NCBI GenBank assembly: GCA_900540875.1
Contig: UQHT01000002.1
Coordinates: 1-64,000 of the forward strand
Source of the DNA: an uncultured Collinsella sp.
GTDB taxonomy: Bacteria; Actinomycetota; Coriobacteriia; Coriobacteriales; Coriobacteriaceae
Length of the DNA stretch: 64,000 nucleotides
Direction of reading: 5' to 3'
In this document: one piece after another, positions 59,999 through 64,000 of the stretch
How the letters are laid out: each line of letters starts with the position of its first letter
Numbering within the stretch: the stretch's first letter is position 1
The notes under the pieces: generated by a model
The model's input: the letters and a program-made list of their open reading frames with translations, nothing else
Told to the model about the DNA's origin: nothing
The model's database searches: none
Translations under genes and position numbers: made by a program

Positions 59999-61786
59999 AT
60001 GCCTATGACAGACGAGCTGGACCCCCAGACTCAACAGCATATTGATAATTCCGCAGACACCATTGACGACTGCGATACTTCCACCAGAAGCGATGGCGGC
60101 ATTGATGCCGCTGTCGAGGAGGCTCCTGCCGCCGCAGACGAGGCCGCAGACGCAAATGTCGCCGCAGAGCAAGACAAAGAAGAGCAGCTAGAGCAGCCGG
60201 ACCCGAGCGATACTGAGCCCAAGGCTGAGAACGCTCCGCAAGCAGCGGGCCCCATCGAGGTGTCTTCGGAAGAAGAGCTCGACGCCGTCATGGACTCCAT
60301 GATGGATGCCGTCAAAGCGATGAAGGACGCTGTCGCCGATGCCGACGTTGACGCCGAAGAGGAAGAGGCTGCCGAGGCCGCCTCGACCTTTGTACCCGGC
60401 GAGACCCCCGTTGCCGATCAGGGCAGCACTATGCCCTCGTTTCTGCAGCTCGAGCATCCCACGATTGGCGCGGACGCCGTCGACCCGCATGCAGCGGGCT
60501 TTTCCGTGATCGAAGGCGGCACCGGCAATATCGCCGCGCCGCAGACTGCCGATACGAATGCCGCCGAGGCCGCGCACCCGACCACCTCGCATGCCCCCGC
60601 CACGAGCCGCGACCTGGGGAGCGCCGTCTCAAACACCGCTAACGCCGTGGGCACTTTTATCGCCCAGGGCGCGTCGGCCATGCGCGAGATGAACGCCGCA
60701 AAGAAGGCACTCGCCGATGCCCGCGCCCACCTGTCCGAGCTTGAGCAGCGCATCGCCGACCAGGCAGAGGAGCTCGAGACGCGCCAGGACATCGCAGGCC
60801 GCTACGATCAGATCATCGCCGACCAGCGCCAGGCAATCGCCACGGCACAAAAGACCGCTGCGGCAGCTGAAATTAACCGTGATGCCCATGCCGCCAAAGC
60901 GACGGAGCTCAAGGGCCAGCTCGAGCAAATGAAAGCAGAGGACGATGCGACCGAACTCCGCCTGAAGGCTGCACTCGACGCCGCGGAAGCCCGCGAGGCG
61001 AGTTCACGCGAGACCGGCAACCGCCTGGTTCGTCGACTCGAAGATTCCAAGCGCATCCGCGACAAAGTGAAGGCTGAGCGCGATACCGGTGTCGCCGCCG
61101 CACGACAAACTGCCGATGCTACGCGCGCACAGCTCGAGACCTTGCGTCGCGAGTATGCCGAGCTGCAGCGCAACCCTTCGGCAAATCCCGCCAATTACAC
61201 CGTGCGCACCAGCGAGCTGTCTATGCAAATCTCCGACGCTGCCGACGCCCTCCGCAAGGCCGAGGAAGACATTCCGCGCGTGACCGCCGATCTTGAGCAT
61301 TCACTTGCCGCCGCCGAGCAGGCCGTCGAACAGGCACAGGCCCCCATCGCCGACGCTAAACGCGCGCACCAGGCCGTAACGGCCGAGGCAGATGCCGCGC
61401 GCGACGAGCTGCAGTCCGCAAAAACTGCCGCCGCGACGCGTCAGCGCGAGCTGCGCGAAAAGATCACCGCGCAGGACAAGGCACGCCGCGAGCAAGAGCA
61501 GGCCATCGCAAACGCCCGGGCAGATGCCGCGCATGCGCAGTCGATTATCGAGCAGGCGACCGAGGTGCATGACCATCCCGAAATCACCGAATCGCTCGCC
61601 GGGTCCTTGGCACGCGACAAGGCCGAGCATACCGAGACCGAGCGCGAAGTTGCCCAACTCGAGGCCGCCGAAGACGACGTGCGCAAGCGAACCCGCGACT
61701 CACGCGTCAAATTCACCGGAGCCATCGTCTGCATCATCGCCGCAATCCTGGTGATCATCGCAATCTGGCTGTTCATGAGCAAGTAA
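59999..61786 (+). CDS. Large tail-anchored coiled-coil protein, unknown function
   Basis: 595 aa. Residues 1-145 are acidic and disordered-looking (EEAPAAADEAADANVAAEQD). Residues about 230-570 are helical with heptad character (QKTAAAAEINRDAHAAKATE and similar), a long coiled coil with a Gly/Pro-poor composition. The C-terminus is one transmembrane segment (GAIVCIIAAILVIIAIWLF) followed by MSK. No signal peptide, so cytosolic with a membrane tail. GATGAGGAGCAC fits the ATG at 59999 (a second ATG at 60005). Resembles the shorter protein at 7206-7664. Confidence 0.7.
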   Translation: MPMTDELDPQTQQHIDNSADTIDDCDTSTRSDGGIDAAVEEAPAAADEAADANVAAEQDKEEQLEQPDPSDTEPKAENAPQAAGPIEVSSEEELDAVMDSMMDAVKAMKDAVADADVDAEEEEAAEAASTFVPGETPVADQGSTMPSFLQLEHPTIGADAVDPHAAGFSVIEGGTGNIAAPQTADTNAAEAAHPTTSHAPATSRDLGSAVSNTANAVGTFIAQGASAMREMNAAKKALADARAHLSELEQRIADQAEELETRQDIAGRYDQIIADQRQAIATAQKTAAAAEINRDAHAAKATELKGQLEQMKAEDDATELRLKAALDAAEAREASSRETGNRLVRRLEDSKRIRDKVKAERDTGVAAARQTADATRAQLETLRREYAELQRNPSANPANYTVRTSELSMQISDAADALRKAEEDIPRVTADLEHSLAAAEQAVEQAQAPIADAKRAHQAVTAEADAARDELQSAKTAAATRQRELREKITAQDKARREQEQAIANARADAAHAQSIIEQATEVHDHPEITESLAGSLARDKAEHTETEREVAQLEAAEDDVRKRTRDSRVKFTGAIVCIIAAILVIIAIWLFMSK

Positions 61787-61812
61787 ACCAGTTGCCAAAA
61801 ACGCCCCAACGC

Positions 61813-61879
61813 AGTTGCGGTGAGATAGTTCCTGTTTAGCCCTCAAAAAGGCCAATTCAAGCACTATCTCACCGCAACT
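61813..61879. repeat. R5 palindromic repeat, copy 4 of 4
   Basis: AGTTGCGGTGAGATAGT with ACTATCTCACCGCAACT, perfect 17-bp arms, 26 nt past the coiled-coil gene stop. Confidence 0.85.
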
Positions 61880-61881
61880 TT

Positions 61882-61914
61882 TTGGTGCAAAGGGGTCAGG
61901 CTACTTTGCACCAA
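61882..61914. repeat. R1-related hairpin
   Basis: TTGGTGCAAAG...CTTTGCACCAA, perfect 11-bp arms around GGGTCAGGCTA. The core CAAAGGGGTCAGGC parallels CAAAGGGGACAGGC of R1. Confidence 0.7.
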
Positions 61915-61949
61915 CTTGGTGCATATAAACCAGTCCCCATTGCGCCAAC

Positions 61950-62003
61950 AACGTTTGCCCAGATAAAACCTGCCAAAATAAACCTGTCCCTTTTTGGCAG
62001 GTT
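61950..62003. repeat. R6 repeat, copy 2 of 2
   Basis: Inverted copy of 51814-51867; hairpin arms AACCTGCCAA (61967-61976) and TTGGCAGGTT (61994-62003), plus AACGTTTGCCCAGATAA. Confidence 0.8.
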
Positions 62004-62040
62004 GAACCACGGCAACACCGATGTTCTGGCAAAGTCAGCG

Positions 62041-62178
62041 AAAACCCGCCAGAGCGAGCAAGATGACGTGAAAGAGGAGGGCATTGACCTTCTGGTCATG
62101 CCCGACGATTGAACGTCAGATTGCCGCTCTGGCGGGTTTGCAGCGTCGGCCGGTTACGGCGTTTGGAAAACGCCGTAA
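62041..62178. ncRNA. R4 structured element, copy C (candidate RNA)
   Basis: P1 AAAACCCGCCAGAGCG (62041-62056) with CGCTCTGGCGGGTTT (62125-62139). P2 TGACGT (62064) with ACGTCA (62113). P3 GGGCAT-T-GACC/GGTC-ATGCCC, TTCT loop (62079-62103). A hairpin TTACGGCGTTT-GGA-AAACGCCGTAA lies at 62154-62178, just past the queA stop. The inner part is nearly identical to copy A while P1 is rewritten with complementary changes. The whole 61787-62179 gap is filled by repeats. Confidence 0.68.
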
Positions 62179-62179
62179 C

Positions 62180-63397
62180 CTACTGAATGAGCATTGCGTC
62201 GCCAAAGCTGAAGAAGCGGTAGCGCTCCTCGATGGCGGCGGCGTAGGCATCCATGATCTGGTCGCGGGAGGCAAGCGCGCTCACGAGCATCATGAGCGTG
62301 GAACGCGGCACGTGGAAGTTGGTGATCAGCGCGTCGACCACGTGATAGGTCGAGCCAGGCATGAGGTAGAGCTGCGTCGTCGCGTTCTCGCGCACCACGA
62401 TGTCGCCGCGGCCGAGCGTGTCGGCCCCATCCTCGCGGCCTTCAAAATAGCGCGCCGTCACAGCCGGATCGGACACCGGCGCGTCCACGTCAAAGGCGCT
62501 CTCGAGCGAGCGTACTGCGGTGGTGCCGACGGCGATCACGCGATGCCCCTCGGCCTTTGCCTTATGCACGGCGTCGACAACCTCCTGCGACACGTGGTAG
62601 CGCTCGGTGTGCATCACATGCTGCGTGGGATCGTCCTCCTCCACCAGACGGAAGGTATCGATGCCGACCTCGAGCTCGACGGCGGCAAACTTGGCACCCT
62701 TGGCCTCGATGGCGGCCATGAGCTCGGGAGTAAAGTGCAGACCCGCCGTGGGAGCGGCAGCCGAGTGCTCCTCCTTCATGGCGTAGACGGTCTGGTACTT
62801 CTCGGGATCGCCCTCGTAATCGGTAATGTAGGGCGGCAGCGGCACGTGACCGGCGGCGTGAATGGCCTCGTCGAGCGTGCGCGGCTCGCCGGCGGCATTG
62901 CAACCGGCCGGCTCAAAGCGCACCAGGCGGCCACCGCGGCTATCGGTGACAAAGTCGATGACCTCAGCTGTCAACACCACGGGCGCGCCCTCGGGCGCAT
63001 GGGCGCCACCGGCGCGATACTCAATCTGAGCACCGGGCTTTAGGCGCTTGCCCGGCTTGACCAGGCACTCCCAAACGTGACCCAGTGGGTCAACATCCTC
63101 GCGGCGCTTGAGCAGCAGCGTCTCGACCACGCCACCCGAGCCCGACTTGCGACCGATCAGGCGGGCCGGCATCACGCGCGTCTTGTTGATGACGAGCACA
63201 TCGCCCGGCTCGATATAGTCGATGATGTCGCGGAAGATGCGGTGCTCGACGGTGCCGCCATGCTCCAGCGGCGTTCCTGCCTCGGAACCCTCGCGATCCA
63301 CCACCAGCAGGCGGCAGGAGTCACGCGGCTCGGCAGGAGCCTGGGCAATCAGTTCCTCAGGAAGGTTATAGTCAAAATCATCGGTACGCATAGACAC
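62180..63397 (-). CDS. queA: S-adenosylmethionine:tRNA ribosyltransferase-isomerase (QueA)
   Basis: 405 aa. It transfers ribose from SAM to preQ1-tRNA, forming epoxyqueuosine. YNLPEELIAQAPAEPRDSCRLL, LVINKTRVMPARLIG, TAGLHFTPELMAAIE, GIDTFRLVEEDDPTQHVMHTE and LITNFHVPRSTLMMLVSA are all typical QueA segments. Start is GTG at 63397, supported by GGAG 8 nt upstream; ATG at 63391 would also work. queH lies 64 bp upstream, and Tgt is encoded at 57333. Confidence 0.95.
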   Translation of the reverse strand: MSMRTDDFDYNLPEELIAQAPAEPRDSCRLLVVDREGSEAGTPLEHGGTVEHRIFRDIIDYIEPGDVLVINKTRVMPARLIGRKSGSGGVVETLLLKRREDVDPLGHVWECLVKPGKRLKPGAQIEYRAGGAHAPEGAPVVLTAEVIDFVTDSRGGRLVRFEPAGCNAAGEPRTLDEAIHAAGHVPLPPYITDYEGDPEKYQTVYAMKEEHSAAAPTAGLHFTPELMAAIEAKGAKFAAVELEVGIDTFRLVEEDDPTQHVMHTERYHVSQEVVDAVHKAKAEGHRVIAVGTTAVRSLESAFDVDAPVSDPAVTARYFEGREDGADTLGRGDIVVRENATTQLYLMPGSTYHVVDALITNFHVPRSTLMMLVSALASRDQIMDAYAAAIEERYRFFSFGDAMLIQ

Positions 63398-63461
63398 GTC
63401 GGATTCTCCTTATATAGCTAAAGTCCGCTCTACATCCTAGCAGGCTAACGTCCCAAATGAA

Positions 63462-64000
63462 CTACTTTTTGGCGGCTTTACGCTCGTCGCGGATGCGGGC
63501 GCGGTCCATGGCCGCCTCGACAGCCGAGAAGCGGCAACCACAGTAGTTCTGCCGATACATGCCAAGCTCGCGCGAACGGCGAGTCGCCTCGGGGTAATAC
63601 GGGCGAAAATCGCGAATGACCGGGGTGAGACCGCAGGCGGCAGCCAGACGCTCCAACACGTCATTACAGGTCTCGAACAGCTGATACGGCGAGACGGCGA
63701 GCGTCGTACCCACATATTCGAACCCGCGCTCCTGGGCCACACGGCATGCCTCGGCCAGACGCAGGGCATAGCACGCACGACAGCGACGGGGTCGATCGGC
63801 GCCCAACGGGGCCACACCGGCCTCCCAGCGCTCGCGGTCCTCGTCTGCCTCGATAAGCTCAATGTCGCCATCGGCACACCACCGGCGCAGTTCGTCCAGG
63901 CGGCGCTGCCATTCATCGCGCGGTTGAATATTGGGGTTGGTCCAGCAAATCGTGGGCTCAAACCCTTCCTCGCGCAGCAGGCGAACCGGCTCAAGCGAGC
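63462..64000 (-). CDS. queH: Epoxyqueuosine reductase QueH, partial
   Basis: At least 178 codons, running off the right window edge. It shows the QueH/DUF208 features: NPNIQPRDEWQRRLDELRRW, RRCRACYALRLAEACRVA (Cys-x2-Cys), TTLAVSPYQLFE, IRDFRPYYPEA and MYRQNYCGCRFS. It reduces epoxyqueuosine to queuosine, the last Q step, and is the non-orthologous replacement of QueG. The C-terminal tail is basic (DRARIRDERKAAKK). Adjacent to queA, so Q genes are grouped. Confidence 0.93.
   Translation of the reverse strand, partial: SLEPVRLLREEGFEPTICWTNPNIQPRDEWQRRLDELRRWCADGDIELIEADEDRERWEAGVAPLGADRPRRCRACYALRLAEACRVAQERGFEYVGTTLAVSPYQLFETCNDVLERLAAACGLTPVIRDFRPYYPEATRRSRELGMYRQNYCGCRFSAVEAAMDRARIRDERKAAKK

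Overview
The window reads as a chromosomal segment of a GC-rich actinobacterium of the class Coriobacteriia, most likely Collinsella (C. aerofaciens group). This is inferred from gene content (CarD-type regulator, ATP-dependent PEP carboxykinase, short intergenic spaces, GC-rich codons) and from the dense population of short palindromic repeats; no rRNA or other strain marker is present. About 54 protein-coding genes, one tRNA-Ala(CGC), one probable small ncRNA and more than 25 repeat copies are supported.

Layout. 0-16.8 kb: a CarD-like regulator, an HD hydrolase, proline synthesis (proA and proB separated by an opposing S33 peptidase), pncB for NAD salvage, tRNA-Ala, a radical SAM activase, an ncRNA locus, a WecA/TagO-type sugar-phosphate transferase, trpS, an MGMT-like protein, DegV, MarR, a B3/B4-domain protein and pckA. 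17-27 kb: a flippase, a metallophosphatase, a K+/H+ antiporter, a MazG-like pyrophosphohydrolase overlapping a GIY-YIG/DUF2075 helicase gene that is interrupted by one in-frame TAG, then serC-serA. 27-38 kb: two related nuclease-fold orphans (27191-28240 and 36488-37678), an M20 peptidase, a DUF1015-like protein, tandem histidine phosphatases, a nitroreductase, a putative Mn exporter with a His-rich loop and a DnaQ-like exonuclease. 38-41.5 kb: a metal-resistance unit (ArsR/SmtB sensor, HMA chaperone, P1B ATPase) with three matching operators, then a DtxR/MntR-like regulator. 41.6-50.8 kb: a Cof phosphatase and ABC-F ATPase pair, the pstSCAB phosphate transporter, an M20 dipeptidase and a HAD phosphatase. 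51-57 kb: a second DegV, a repeat-rich gap with a 228-bp MITE-like element, a 1003-aa TOTE-type primase-helicase, a YafQ/DinJ-type toxin-antitoxin pair and a LOG protein. 57-64 kb: tgt, an SDR, a tail-anchored coiled-coil protein, queA and a partial queH (queuosine tRNA modification).

The most distinctive content is non-coding. One element (three copies, 4297-4395, 58770-58904, 62041-62178) keeps a nested P1/P2/P3 fold while its stems change by compensatory substitution, and every copy lies directly 3' of a minus-strand stop codon. A 41-nt hairpin with arms AAAACCACCACAAAGG is present eight times, almost always at gene 3' ends. Several other palindrome families share a GGGGAC-type core with it and resemble REP sequences mobilised by REP-associated tyrosine transposases. 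The three accessory defence-like loci (MazG plus GIY-YIG helicase, TOTE primase-helicase, nuclease-fold orphans) sit beside these repeats.
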